Positions 22,531 to 36,628 are shown, numbered from the stretch's first letter. The stretch is 64,000 bases of DNA from Laccaria trichodermophora (GCA_018417955.1 JACTVC010000005.1:1612001-1676000); one strand, 5' to 3'. Program-made: numbers and translations. Notes: generated by a model from the letters alone, not told the origin.

Positions 22531-24004
22531 ATGGGAACTTGAAGAAGGGATTTGAGGGGCTGACTCCTAGTGAATTACGATATCCAAGACGACTTGCAAC
22601 GACATTCTACCAGCTACAGCATCATTCTCGGATCGTCCTTTATTTATTTGCTATGGCTCGTCGTTATACGGGTACCAATCTATACCATCACTATAATTTC
22701 CGGAAATATAAAGATTGAAGGAGCAACTTTTAGTAGCCCCATCGACACTACGGCTCTCGTTCTGGGCGTCTAGTATGCAAACCCGCTAACATTCAAGTTC
22801 AACCAAAGTTCAACATTCAACAGAACTTCAACCTTTGTCTTCCCCTGGTTCCATAAGCGTTCTCTTTTGGAGGTCTATAGTCTATAAGGTCTACTGCTAT
22901 GTTCTAAGCCCCTTCGGCGTTCGCGAGTTTCGAAGTTTTGAGCAGGTGCATTGTGGCTAATTACCGGCGCGACGATTATTATCCTAGTCGAATTTCATCT
23001 GTCAATTCCGTTTCTCGCTTTGCACAATACTATCAGTGACCAGGAGTTTGATATGCTTCAGGAGTTTGAAATCCCCGATTTCCTCTCTTAATTTTGACAC
23101 AGGCTTTCCAGTATTTTTTTCTGGACTAATTATGACTCTTACAAATATGAATATCAACCTTTTTTGCGCAACAACCGAGTCTGACGAGCTCAGGATTTTA
23201 AAAGGTGGTTTTCGGCGCATCAAAACCGTGATGTATGCAAATGATTTTCAAGATCTAATCCGATCCTTTGCATTAGGCTATCTAAAAATTTACAAGCATG
23301 TACTAGTAAACGACGCGACTTCAAATACAAAAAATAGAGCAGAAAGGTGAAGAACTACGCTTATAATCCAATGAATTTCGATTCTTTGTCTGCTGAGCGT
23401 GACAGACGTGATTTTGGGCTGCGTGGTTTTGAACCCTGACAGTCGCATCACCTATCAAAATTCTGACAGTTGGATGTGACTTGGACGTGACAGCCATTTC
23501 AATCTCCCGAAACAATCGACTTTGACGACCGGTAAGCCTCCGTCAGCTTCCACCACTGTTCAATAAAAAAACTAAAAATATATTCATGTTCATGAGATAC
23601 ACATTCACCACCACACAAAATTTGGAGGCCTGGAGTGTAGCGGTTGTGGCATAATTCAGCCAAAGGTCAAATCGTTTCAAACTCCTGGTCACTGATAGTA
23701 ATATCGAAGAATAATGTATTCTTGATCCATTCTCTATCACGAACTTTGTCTCCACAATGTCTACTTCATCAGCAACAAGTAAGGTAGGATAAGCATCGAT
23801 CCTTTGAGAAGAACACCTCGGGGGGAATGTTTCGCTTTCAAATCGCAACCTTTACCCGAAAATGATCCGCAACTGGTGTTGTAGTTGGACCTTGAGGATT
23901 AGTGTAAACCCGTGGTTCCGACGCTGCGGATTGGGCAACACACATAGGCATCGGCGTAAAGATAAAGTTGACGCGCAGTAGCTCAACACGCCATGAGCTA
24001 CTAG
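22531..24004. other. 1.5 kb without a recognised gene
   Basis: A plus-strand frame at 23036-23350 (104 codons) and a minus-strand frame at 23848-23543 (101 codons) are open but have no motif or convincing splice context. The stretch is AT-rich compared with its neighbours. Confidence 0.45.
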
Positions 24005-24486
24005 CTAGGATGACTCTGACGGAGGCTCGGACGATTTTGGCGGAGGTTCTGTGGGAGGAACGCCCCATTCCGGTACACCCTTCGGCCGCGGAATCCGTCG
24101 GGGTTCCCATTCTTCCTCAGCTTGGGCACTCAGTCTCTGCAACGTCTCGCTTAGTATACAACCGAAAAGTGTATGGACGTTGGATTGGCGTACGAAGTAC
24201 TCTTCACGTATATCGAACTTCTTGCGATTCTTGTCCAGCTTGAGTTCCTGTTCCTTCGTTACCTGGACCAACGACATAAGCGATACCTTTCAAGAAGAAG
24301 TGAAAACAAACATACATTCTTGACTTTCTGGTCATGCAGATCGTACCGAGTTTGAGTAACCGTGCTGAGGCCATATGACGCGGCAACCATGAGAAGAACG
24401 AATGGGACACCAAAGAGAGCTGGGTATCTTCTGACAATTTGGTTCAATGAGCTAGGTTTCACAGGTCTTGAAGGGAACACGGCCAT
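24005..24486 (-). CDS. COX16: Cytochrome c oxidase assembly protein COX16
   Basis: Mitochondrial inner-membrane factor needed for assembly of cytochrome c oxidase. Three minus-strand exons (24486-24316, 24262-24194, 24136-24005; introns 53 and 57 nt) give 123 residues. One membrane segment lies at about residues 23-44 (PALFGVPFVLLMVAASYGLS), followed by the family signature TQTRYDLHDQKV, then LDKNRKKFDIREEYF. Splicing out intron 2 joins EEYF to RLSAQAEEEWEPRRIPRPKG, matching the family's EEYFRL...WE..R.PRP end. Both introns have good donors (GTATGT, GTACGC). The gene is divergent from ADE12, with 194 bp between start codons. Confidence 0.92.
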
Positions 24487-24680
24487 CCTTGGGCTTTCGA
24501 CGAGTCCGTGGTGGTGGTTGATGATCAGGGGAACCGTCGGCAGCGGCCGAAAGTCCCGATCTTCAAGTTTTCATAGCAATCCGATCACTCTTCTACCAAC
24601 CACGAGCTACAAGAGGCGTCGTTGGGGCGTTCCACAGTCGTTCACCGAGAACGATATTGCTGTTTTCCTCGGAACAGATT
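24487..24680. promoter_or_regulatory. Bidirectional promoter region COX16/ADE12
   Basis: The only sequence between two divergent start codons (COX16 ATG at 24486 minus strand, ADE12 ATG at 24681 plus strand). It must hold both promoters unless one transcript begins inside the other gene. No TATA box is obvious. Confidence 0.7.
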
Positions 24681-26327
<1,647 letters not shown>

Positions 26328-26824
26328 TGAAAAGGCAGTTTAATAGATCTAGAAGCCTCATCTATCAAATATATTGTAAATCATCTCGGTACAGTTATGC
26401 AGTATCTATACATGTATCTTGGGAGCACACCAAAGCGTTTGAAAGAAGAGGAATATTACCCAATTATTTTGGTTGTTTTCCGATTTGATCAAAGATTTGC
26501 AAGTCCCTGAATCGATGAGCGCTCAGCCTCATTCCTTGAATCATTCTCATGCAACAACGCGTCCTGGTTCTCTGGATGCCGCCGCGTTCCTTGACCACCG
26601 CTTGACAGCAGTAAAAGACCTGACGCTGTTCAAATCCCCGAAAATCCTATTATCATCAAGCTACTTGAAGTTGAACTGTGGATTCTTCGGCGAAGAAACT
26701 TTAGAAGGAGGGAACACGACGGAGAAACGTTTCGATTAATATGGGGAGATTTCCAAGGCGTAACGACCCATATCCTTGTGGGGCCGTGATCTTCTATGGG
26801 AGATCAGGGCAAAAGACTCAGCAG
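26328..26824. other. Intergenic upstream of the NLR gene
   Basis: Open plus-strand frames reach from 26473 but lack conserved content. An in-frame ATG at 26741 could extend the NLR by 28 residues. Likely 3' flank of ADE12 and promoter of the NLR. Confidence 0.4.
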
Positions 26825-29800
26825 ATGGTGTCCATCCCAATTCCCGATAGCACTTCCAAGAGGGCATCGAACACTTATTCGGACACTGATTCCTCGAAGA
26901 CATTGGGAAGTGTCGATTCGGGAACTTTGGTCACTACATCGACTTCTGGATTTTTGAAAACAGATTCACAACCTGGCTCTTCCCCCAATGATGTTCCCCC
27001 CACACTCGCATCGATGGTCTCAGCTCAACCTGGCTCTGCTGCTACCGATATCATCGTAGCCAATTCGGCGACCATGCTTTCGCTTCTGGCCGAGGTCTCC
27101 AACCTCTTCTCTAACGTTCCGTACGTGAAGGTTGTAGCTGGGGTCGTGAAACAAATAATTGAGATTTCAAATGTATTTCCTTTCTTTTTCTCCAGTTTTG
27201 TTTTCGCTTAAATAAGTCATAGCAAGTCCGCACCAACCAGGAGAGGTGCAAAGAGCTGGTGGAAAAGGTGATGAGCTACTCTCGCGTTGTTTTCACTGCG
27301 TTGCTTGGGACACAGAAGGATTCTTCGACCAGTCTCGATGACCTCAAGGAAGATTTATTACAGATATCTAGGTGAGTTCATCAATAACGCCTCCCTACTA
27401 GCCCGTTATAACGATATGACAGTGTTTTAGAGTCAATATATACAGGCCTCGCTTCCTTTTCGAATCGGGGCATGCTTTCCCGTTTTGATCGCCTCATTAA
27501 CCGCGACGCTGTTGCAAATAACATGATGGTTCAAGACCGCAGATTGGATACCGCTATCACCTCTTTTCAAGTAAATCACATTCTCGTACTCTGATGAGAA
27601 GGGTACTAACGTCCTCGCAGTTGAAGTCTTCTATTGTGTTACGCACTACGAAAGTTGGAGAGGGTGCATCAAACGAGGTGATATCCCCTTTTTCCAGATT
27701 CTGCAACGTTGCTTCAACCTCGTTTGATTACAGAAACGGTTCAAGCCACAGTCGTTGGATGTCCCCCGTCCGCGTCTAACAAGGCTTCGATCCAAGCCAC
27801 AAATTATGTTTGGCCGTGACCATGAGATTGAGACGCTTGTAGCTGCCGTTTTGAGGCATGACTACTCAGGTGATGTCAAACATCTGACGAGAATAGCCAT
27901 ATTGGGAGCCGGAGGTATAGGCAAGACGTCGCTAGCCCTCTCCGTCCTGCACGACGCAAGAGTACAAACCAAGTATGGGGATTCCAGAGTGTTCGTCTCA
28001 TGCGAAGCAGCGTCGTCCCCTGATCGACTTGTCAATGAACTGGCAGTTGCATTACAGATAAAGACAGAGGATGTAACGGACCTACTTCTGGACGCCATTC
28101 TCCGACATTTAGCTCTGAATCCATGTATCCTTGTCCTTGACAATTTCGAGACATGTTGGGACTCCCCAGAATATCGGTCGGACGTTGAGCTCATGCTCAA
28201 TGAAATCACTGCGATTTCCGAAGTCGTAGTCATGATTACCTTGCGTGGATCGCAACGCCCAGCCGGAGTCGAGTGGTCCAACCTCATGCCCCCACTACAG
28301 CCAGTAGATCTGGATTCTGCATCTTCTATCTTCCGCACCATCTCGCAGAAATTGGACTCTCATGCGGTCAACCTTATCAAAGCTGTTGACTGCGTGCCGC
28401 TGGCAGTGACCCTCTTAGCCAATTTAGCGGCGGTCGATGGGGAAACGACGAAGGCACTATGGGCGCGCTGGACAGAGGAGAGCACCGCGATGGTGGAAGG
28501 CGGCCAAGATCGACTCTCAAGCCTCGAGGCATCTGTTCGGTTGTCCCTCTCTAGTCCAAGATTAAACAAGGACCCTGATGCACTTTCGTTCCTCAGCGTT
28601 CTGGCTTGCCTTCCTGACGGAATGTCGAGCTGGGCACTGCATGCGTGCGAGAGGGGCCTTCCTAGTGTCGTCAGGGTGAAGAAGGCGGTATCAACTTTGC
28701 GCCAGAATTCGCTAGTATTCGAGGATTCCGATCATCGTATCCGAGTTCTAAGCCCCATTAGATTATATGTCTGTGCTCACCATCCACCATCTCTCGAAGC
28801 ACGCTCTTTCCTGCAGGACGTCTTCATTGGGCTTGCATCTCAGGGGACTTCATACGGCGATGCCGGCATCCGTAAACGTCTCAGTGAGGAGACAAGCAAC
28901 GTCGAGACTATGCTCATTGACGCATTAAAGTCCGGCAGGCCTTTGGATAAAACGGTGGAGGCGGTCCTAAGCTTTAGCCACTTTGCCTACACTTCTGGAT
29001 TGGGCACCTCGGGAGCGATATCCGTTGCAGTAGACCGTTTAGCTGAGTCGCAAGTCATCGGTAAAACGGTTACCCCTCTTGCTTCCCCTGGACTACCAGT
29101 GAACCTATCAAAACCGAATCTGCTTCCACGGGTGAAGCTCTTCAAATTTTTGACGAAACCTGCCATGTCGCCTCCGACTGTGGTAAACCCGGCGGCAGTG
29201 GATCTTACCTTGAAGCTCCGTGGGGATTGTTTGGGATGTTGGGGACAACTCGCGAGTAGGAAATCTTGTTTCCTTGAAGCCGAGGAGAAGTTCACGCTTG
29301 CTGTGAAGCTACACCTTGAAGCTGGAGACGTATCTGGGCAAGCGTATGACCTTCACAATCTCGGTTGTCTGTTGTTGAGAGACAAGTCCAAGTTGGACCA
29401 GTCGAAGGCCCAGTTTGAGCGGGCCATGGGGCTTCACGACCAGATTGGGGATAAATCAGGCAAAGCCTATGACCTCATAGGTGTGGGTCGTGTTTTCCTG
29501 GAGAGATATGAGTACGCCGATGCACAAACGGCGATTTCGAATGCGTTGCAAATTTTTGATGATATCGACGATGAAGTCGGTCGTGCGTTTGCATTCAATA
29601 GCATGGGAATCGTAATGCAGGTGTCCTGCAACGCCGTCAAGGCCCACCATTACTTCACCCAAGCTCTTAGGATCAATTCGGACATGGGGGACACTGTCGG
29701 CCAGGCAGAGAGTTTAGCTGGATTGGCCTGCAGCCTTTTGCTGCGCTCACAATTTGCCGAAGCCAAAGTTGCGGTAGAGAAAGCACTCGCCCTCAGAGCG

Positions 29801-30730
29801 CCACATGTCAATCCTGACCACCTTCATCTGCTCGGAAGAGTGTTAATTGCACTTGCTCAATATGATGAAGCCGAGAAGGTTTTGACCCTATCAAAGGATC
29901 TTCATGAGGAGGTGGGCAACGTCTTGGGATATTCTGATGACAATTTGTATCTGGCAGACATCTCGTTGTGGCGGGGTAAATGTGAAGTGGCGGAAAACTT
30001 TAAGAATGATGCGAAGTATGGATATGAACAGGAGGACAGTCTGGTCGGATTGGCGGACACCCTTGTGCTTGATGGGGTCCTGTGCTTGCGAAAGCCTGAT
30101 CTGCCAGCAGCGCAAGACTCTTTTCAAGAGGCACTGAAATTCTACGTCCAGATGCGCTGTCCTCTTGGGCAAGCGGTGGGCTTGTACCACCTTGGTCTCT
30201 ATTTCCTCCGTGTTGCAAATTTTGAACATGCGATGGAGAGCTTCCAAGAGGCTCTTCGTTTGCATACACAGACCGGCAATATACAAGGGCAGGCAGGCGA
30301 TTTGAACAAAATCTCCGAGGTTTACCTCCGGCAGGGCTCCATCCAGGAAGCGTTGACAAGAATATCTGACGCACTAGCAATGCATATACAAATCGGAGAT
30401 GTCGCTGGACAAGGAGACGATGTTTACATTCAAGCGGGCATATTCTTGCAGGAGTCAAGGTTTGACGATGCCGAGAAAACAATACGGAAGGCCCTGGACT
30501 TGCACACGCAAGTTGGTGATGTTTATGGGCAGGCTAGAGACAGGGCGACGTTGGGCTCTATTTTATCGTGGCAATTTAGAAATGGACGTGACTCTTGGAA
30601 TCCACAGGATGAGGAACACGCCGTCGAGGCTATTGCAGAGGCGATGCAATTGTTTAGACGTGCTGGTGCGCACGGAGAACAGCAAGAGTGTTACGATGAG
30701 TTACTTGACACTTACGATTATTGGTACTAG
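26825..30730 (+). CDS. NLR protein: four-helix-bundle-like N terminus, NB-ARC, TPR array
   Basis: Five exons (26825-27172, 27223-27371, 27423-27570, 27621-27677, 27734-30730; introns 50, 51, 50, 56 nt) give 1232 residues. Residues about 85-220 resemble the HeLo/MLKL-like four-helix domain found at the N terminus of many basidiomycete NLRs (VPYVKVVAGVVKQIIEISNQ, LDDLKEDLLQIS). Walker A is GAGGIGKT (about residue 292), Walker B LVLDNFE (about 367), and MITLRGSQRP fits the following sensor motif. From about residue 730 to the end there are roughly ten TPR units of about 40 residues with the recurring pattern GD-x-x-GQA-x-DL. Family knowledge: STAND ATPases oligomerise on ligand sensing and signal through the N-terminal domain, often to cell death. 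The ligand is unknown. A broken relative lies at 32369-33197. Confidence 0.88.
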
Positions 30731-30934
30731 GCACTTCGAATGTATCTTTTGGGACAAAGTTCGTCACCAAGGATGAATCCTGCGACTTGGCGGAAATGTA
30801 GAAATATTGCCATACCCTATAAATATCTAATCCACCCATTACTGTCCTTGAAATTATTTACCATCTGCCCCGACATCCACGATATAGATCTGGTAACTAA
30901 CTAAAGAGCTCGAAATAGAAAAACGAAGGAGAAA

Positions 30935-31893
30935 TTAATATGCGATTCCAATTTGCTTCTTTCCATATTCGAACCAGCGATTGAGGACGGCATCTTCAAT
31001 GAAATGAGCCACGTCTTTCCTCGACACTGTCCACCCAATAACATGACCTTCCCCAGCCCGATAGGGCATTTTATCGCCCTCCTTCCTCTTATCTGCCAAG
31101 CAGTCGCCGTCCGTTAATCCTGCGGCTCTCAACACCATCGCATCCTTCAATGTCCCTGGAGCAGGAAGACCCTCGGTGTCCCTCCACTCTTTCCTGCCCA
31201 TAATCTCTTCGTCAGGCTCTCCGTCGACCTGGGTATTCCACTCCCATCCGGCGCAATGATAAATGAGGCGCTCCATGCCAAGTTTGTCGCGTAAAGGCTG
31301 GGCGATAAGCCATCCATAAAGGATCTTGAGTAGGAAGGGGACATGTGCAATTGATGAGCGACTGACGCCCGCGGTGGAGAGGACGATGACTTTGGGAAGT
31401 GGGGGTGTTTTGGGCATTGTGGTTAGAATGTTGAGCAGGGCCTGCGTTACGAGGTTTGGGGGAGTGATTTGGAAGCCTTTGAGGATGTTGAAGGTGGGTT
31501 TCCCAGCTGGGAAAATAGTATAATTAGAGGTGAGGGAGATTTAAAGGAGGACTTGGATTGCGTACTGTAGCCGAGGGTGAAGAGGAGAAGGTCAACGGGC
31601 CGTTCGGAGGATGCTTCTGCCCAGAGACGCTTGACGTCCTCTTGGACTAGGGCATCCCCTTTTACGAGACGTGCCTTTCCAGACTTGACGTAAGTTTGAA
31701 TCGCTTCGTTGTCGTCAAAAGCAGCTGGGTTGCGTAGAAGGAAAGTCACTGTTGAACCGCCCCCTAGGATTGGCGCACAAATGATCAGACAAAATGCTGC
31801 CACAAAGTCATTTAACGGCTCACCAAGAAATCTGAGAGCAGAATGATAGCCTATGTGACGAGAGCCACCAATAGAAAGTACGTTTAGGGCCAT
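30935..31893 (-). CDS. NAD(P)-binding Rossmann-fold protein (atypical SDR/NmrA-like)
   Basis: Three minus-strand exons (31893-31824, 31763-31566, 31506-30935; introns 60 and 59 nt) give 279 residues. The N terminus has a dinucleotide-binding motif MALNVLSIGGSRHIGYHSA, completed after intron 1 by the second strand GGSTVTFLLRNP, and later VIVLSTAGVSRS. These resemble extended or atypical short-chain dehydrogenases of the NmrA/isoflavone-reductase type; no YxxxK is obvious, so it may sense nucleotides or act as a reductase on an unknown substrate. The start at 31893 is preferred because the motif follows directly; an in-frame ATG 12 codons upstream exists. Tail to tail with the NLR gene. Confidence 0.72.
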
Positions 31894-32368
31894 GAGAGGA
31901 TGGATTGTTGCCAGTTGGGGATTTGACACCCTCCGATAACGAAGATCGTTCTTTTATCTGTTTTTAGGTGCATCATTTGCAATGGTACACATCAGCCGCA
32001 GTAACATATAGGCAGTGCCACGTTCCTTTTCTTTTTGACGTGTTCAAGACAGAGTGGTGGGAGAGGAAACAACGCGTGTGTTCTCGGCTACAACGTCACT
32101 GACGGCAACTCCGGTACTTACTTTACACCCAATGTCCACCAGCGGTCAAAGTTCAACGCGCAGCAGCCTCAAGGCATCTGGGTACTTATCCATATGACTG
32201 AAAGACACGTAAAGCTGCGTCTCTGACCAATTTAGGGTAGCATGGGCCCATCCTTCCGCAAGTGGTACCTGCTGTGACTGAAAAACCTGGTGTGAAGCCG
32301 AGGTACCAGCCGCGAATTGGTATTCCTTTTCACTTACCGATGCGAACAGGTCAAGTACCGATTCTTAG
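31894..32368. other. Intergenic, no gene seen
   Basis: Holds the promoter of the minus-strand Rossmann-fold gene. No supported frame. Confidence 0.5.
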
Positions 32369-33197
32369 GTGGATCAGCAGCCAATATCAATCCCGACATT
32401 GATTCTTCACGCATACAAGTTTGAATGCCCAAGAGTCTCGGGGTCTTCCAAATCTCTTTCTGAGTTAGTTTCAGCCGCGTCTCCGCCTCTGCAAATTTCT
32501 TCGGCTGGTCACTGCTATTCTCCGACCTCTACTTTCCAGACGATTCTATCAGAAGTCTCCGAAGTTTTCAGTGAAGTTCCCTATGTGAAGCTTGGGTCGT
32601 GAATTGCAAATTATGGACATTCCGAATAGCCAATATACTTTTCGCCCTCATTTCCAATGCTCAAATTGTAGCAAGTTCAGACCAGTGGAATCACCTCCCC
32701 TTTTCATCGCGCCATTAACTGTGAAGCCACCAGCCACAACTCATGTTTGGACGTGACGAAGAGATCGGCACACTTGTTCTAGCTGCCGGTTTTGAACCGG
32801 ATGGCGTCAATCTCTAACGAGAGTAAGTATCCGTCTTACATAAAACCCGGTGAGTTCGGAAAAACTTCTCTTGTTCTTTCTTTGCTGAAGAACACTAGTA
32901 TCAAGGATTTCTTATTGTTCCAGTGAAGTGGCGTCTTCCCCGTACCAGCTTGCCAAGAAGCTAGCAGGCGCTCTGCAGATGAATCCGGGAAGTCTAACCA
33001 GTCCGCCTTTTCGACGCCATCTAGCCCAGAGTTTGTGTATCGTCGTTGCAAGGAACTCTCAGACAACTTGGGAGTGTCGCCTAGATGTCGAGCTCATGAT
33101 GAGTACAAGCATGAATAACTTGAACCAGAAAAGCAGAAATTCTCTACTCATGCTCTCTGCCCCTTCATGTTCACCTCGTCTGAGCTTTCTGTTGTAG
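32369..33197 (+). pseudogene. Degenerate NLR copy (N-terminal domain and NB-ARC fragments)
   Basis: Pieces in several frames match the NLR at 26.8-30.7 kb. Near 32529-32600 the frame reads LSEVSEVFSEVPYVKLG against LAEVSNLFSNVPYVKVVAG. At 32733-32810 the DNA CCACAACTCATGTTTGGACG followed by GTGACGAAGAGAT parallels the NLR's exon-5 start. At 32925-33180 the protein ASSPYQLAKKLAGALQM, RRHLAQSLCIVV, DVELMMS parallels ASSPDRLVNELAVALQI, LRHLALNPCILVL, DVELMLN. Walker A is not recoverable and the TPR region is missing. It is a truncated, frameshifted duplicate, not a functional gene. Confidence 0.75.
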
Positions 33198-33872
33198 TCA
33201 TCGGGAACGAGACGGGTTCGGAATTCATTCCAATGCACAGTCTTAATCTTGGAGTAAGAGTCAGCCTAGGGTAACCGCTTAGGGTTAGACTTGAGATGAC
33301 TTCAAGACGTCTGTCCCTATCTGAATTTACCGCAGCTTCGCTAACAACTTTATTTTATTCTAGTCGTGTGTCTGAAATCACAGACGTTAAGGTTCGATTT
33401 GACATCATCACAAATGGCCACTGGGTTCAACCTGCGTGGGTTAATGAGACGAAAGCGATAGAATGCCGGAACGACATATAAAAAAACAATGTCATTGACG
33501 GAGGTGCGAGTGGGCATCCCATAGTTCCTTCATTTTGTTTGTCCCTGCACCCCGTTCTAGGCAGCGTTCTGAATGTTTTGCCTCGTCCTCGCTATCGCAG
33601 AGGAGGCGGGGCAGCAGCTGGTCTCTGTCTCACAGCCGGGGTTTGTCAGGTCTCGAAGGTCTTCTTTCAAGGATCAGGTTGATGGGGAGGAGAGCCAGGA
33701 GGAAGAGGATGTGGATCCGTATGCGAGGCGACGGGATTAGACTCAAGGTTAGACTCAGGAGTCCGACGGCAGTCTGGCCCTGATCTGGCCAACCACAATA
33801 ACATCAAATACGCGGGGTGTATAAATGGCTGATCAGTGATCACGACTTACGAGCCTACGGTTGAACCGCCAG
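33198..33872. other. No gene recognised
   Basis: Short frames only (33296-33481, 33535-33783). Contains the upstream region of the MYND gene starting at 33873. Confidence 0.45.
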
Positions 33873-35647
33873 ATGTCTTCTGACCTGGTCAAGTCGTTCA
33901 ACGCCCTTCCTCGCAAAGAGAGGGCACCTTCCGGACGAGTGCCCAACGAATGGCACTTTGACTTGCGGTACATTCAGCTCGAGCCTACCCCATCCCACAT
34001 CATCGCTCTCATACAACCCCAATCTCAGTTCATCCACATCGAACGCCTTCCCATCGACCTACCCGCGAACCAGAGTGGCATAGAATACTTCCCCGAATCC
34101 GGCAAAGAAGCTGCACCAGATGTAGCTAAAGCCCTCCTCCTTGCCTTTGTCAATAAACTCGGACAATCTGCGATCCCCAATGCTCCACCTGCATTTTCCC
34201 CTTGGAAGTTGACGACTGAAGATAAGGATCTGGCATTTGCGGTCACCGACGAACTTAAGCGGATTGGCGTTCGCCCGCTTGAGCTATGCAACATCGGGCT
34301 CTCTAAACCCCAGACAAACTTTATGATGCAAGAAGCCTTCACCCGCCTCTTTGCCACCCTCAAAACGGCCGCTGGGTACACTGGCATCGCGGCTGCTTCT
34401 ATCAAGACGCCCCAGCCATTCATTTTCTGGAACTTCAAGCTCGATCCCTTAGAGGACTTGAGGACTCCAGCTGAGTTGGGTGATCCAGATGAGCTTGAAA
34501 AAGTCGAAAAGTTCCAACTTCCATTGAAGTATCTCCAAACCCTTACGAATGCGCGCCCGCCCGACCCAAATGAGTTGGATACAAAGTCAGTGATGGCGAG
34601 ATTTGGGCCGGAGATGCAGGTTCTTCTGAAGATGCTCGAGGAGAGACCTGAGGGGGTAGTTCAAGCCGATGCGGATGCAGGAGACGCAGATGCTGCATTG
34701 GATTATGGAGTAAGGTAAGTTCTTTCCTATCCTTCCTCCACATCGACAACCTCTTATCGATTACCATTTCAGACTCTCACTAGGTTTAGGCTGTACACGC
34801 GACCGCACCAAATCCCGCGTCTACCTCATCAAAGCCATCCTCTCCCCCACCGCCTCCGACAAAACCAAAGCAACTGCTCACGGCGCACTCCTAAACTGGT
34901 ACGTCTCCTCCTCCAAATCCGACTTTCGGAGCCGGTACCTTTTCGCCGCATGCCACCACGCCAACATCGCCGCGCGCCTCTGCCGCAAGATCAACTCCCT
35001 CAAGACGCCCGCGTCCCCTGCCGTGCTGTGGTTCATGAAGCACATATTCGAGCGTATGGCGAAAGGGGCACCCGAGATGTATTTGTTTTATAAAGACGCG
35101 CAGGACGTGTATGAAGCTAGGAATAGGCAGGTTGAGGGGCAGAGGGAGAAGATGCAGTTGAAGAGGTTGAAGAACCCCATGAGGTATAGGTGTGCGGCTG
35201 TTGGGTGCGGTGTTGAGGCTGATTCGGGGAAGATGTTGTCGAGGTGTAGGTCTTACTCTCTCTCTCTCTATTCCCGCTCTCTAACGCGGAAAATTTCCAA
35301 AAGGTTCAGGAAAATGCGACTCTGACAAAAAACCCTCCTACTGCAGCAAAGAATGCCAAAAAGCCGACTGGAAAAACCATAAACCCTTTTGTAGTCCCGG
35401 TGCGGAATGTTCCGTCATCGATGACGGGACGTGGGACGCGCCAGGTCCACCTAGACCTTCGCGCGGGGCGCTCCAGCTGCCGATTACGCATGCGGGGGGT
35501 GGGTCGAGGACGTTTGTGGGTAGCTCGACTATGGATGCGAAGACTTTGAAGGAGGTGAGGGATATTATGGAGGGGTCGGGTGTGGATATTCCGATTGAGT
35601 CGAGGGGGTTTTTGGAGGGGACTACTGTGGAGATGATGACGATTTAG
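33873..35647 (+). CDS. MYND-type zinc finger protein, intact member of a tandem pair
   Basis: Three exons (33873-34714, 34773-35245, 35304-35647; introns 58 nt each) give 552 residues. The long N-terminal region (about 440 residues) is conserved with the neighbouring copy but has no domain I recognise. The MYND finger crosses intron 2: CAAVGC, then LSRCSGKC, YCSKEC and DWKNHKPFC give all ligands. The splice uses GTAGGT and AAAAG; any other choice breaks the finger. The C-terminal tail of about 85 residues ends EGTTVEMMTI. It belongs to a different subfamily from the MYND gene at 1179-2165. It probably acts through protein-protein contacts; nothing in context gives a pathway. Confidence 0.82.
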
Positions 35648-36004
35648 GTGGAGGGCATTGGACTTGTAAGGTTACGGTTACCTATCTGCCTTTTCTTTCT
35701 TGGTATATTTGAATCTCTCATCATGTACAATTAGCTTGAGTTCGTACCGTGTTCGCCTCGTTTCCTTGAGTAGTTGAGTACTCGAGTACATTTACACCTA
35801 GCGTGTAGTGGGTCCCTTGGTCTGGTTTGCTTGATGTAGCTATCCATTTTGTGCGCATGCCTTGGTCACGACTCACGACGCACCAACTTGGGAGCCCTCT
35901 GACTGAACCGTCCTGATATTGGCAATCTCAACTCCGGCAAGGGCCGCGCATCGATGGCCTCTCCAGCACCAAGCGGTGCTGTGGGAGGAGGCGAGACCCC
36001 ACTC

Positions 36005-36275
36005 CAATTACAGCTAAATGCAAAACCCTAGACACCTCCCGAAAATTTCTGGTGTCCGCCTCGCTTTGTGCAAACAACCGCATTTGGCACAAGTCCGTAC
36101 CATCGTAACCTCGATTGGAATGTGGAGTACTCCATTACATTACATACACCCTGAGTTGGTGGAGGACTTGTGTCATTCGTGCCCGCTTCCTTCCTCAAAT
36201 AGTTGTTTGCACAAAGCCAGGCGGAGTGAAGAAATTTTTCGGAGGTGTCTAGAGTTTTGCATTCAGCTGTAATTG
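36005..36275. mobile_element. Foldback MITE with about 75-bp inverted repeats
   Basis: The first about 75 bases (from CAATTACAGCTAAATGCAAA) are the imperfect reverse complement of the last about 75 (ending TTTTGCATTCAGCTGTAATTG). Shared inner blocks are TAGACACCTCC and TTTGTGCAAACAAC. The central 120 bp contain a smaller inverted match (GGCACAAGTCC / GGACTTGTGTC). No open frame and no clear target-site duplication, so the superfamily is not assigned. It sits between the intact MYND gene and its pseudogene copy. Confidence 0.8.
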
Positions 36276-36557
36276 ATGAGGATGAGCCAGATGCTGCTGG
36301 GTGACCGGGTCGACATCTAATTCTTCGCTACGTATACTTTGGTTTCGTTGTCCGGAAGTTCAAAATTTAAAGTGACTCTCGAGATGTTGCAATTGGGCTA
36401 CCACCGTTTTTGCCTCCGCCGCAAGGTTGTTTGGCACTCTTACAGCCAGACTGCCAGTTCAACAACAGTCCGCTCGCGTTTGACGGACGTACAATTATCT
36501 CAACTCGGCATTAAGTGTAATTGGAAAACATATGAGTACCCACCAGCACTATTCAGA

Positions 36558-36628
36558 TGACGAGCCTGGGAATCGAACCCAGAACCGCTAGCAGCTAACT
36601 AGCTATGTTACCAATTACACCAGCCATC
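36558..36628 (-). tRNA. tRNA-like sequence, probably degenerate (anticodon loop would read AGC)
   Basis: On the minus strand the T-arm is perfect (CTGGG-TTCGATT-CCCAG), the anticodon stem is perfect (GCTAG/CTAGC, loop TTAGCTG), and the D-arm has GTGTAATTGGTAACAT. The acceptor stem pairs only imperfectly (GATGGCT with GCTCGTC, one mismatch and several wobbles), spacing before the D-arm appears one base short, and position 37 is T rather than a purine. It may be a tRNA pseudogene or tRNA-derived SINE fragment. A covariance-model scan would settle it. Confidence 0.4.

Noticed and set aside
36018..36272. Open frame across the MITE
   Set aside because: It is the foldback element itself; the two ends translate inverted repeats.
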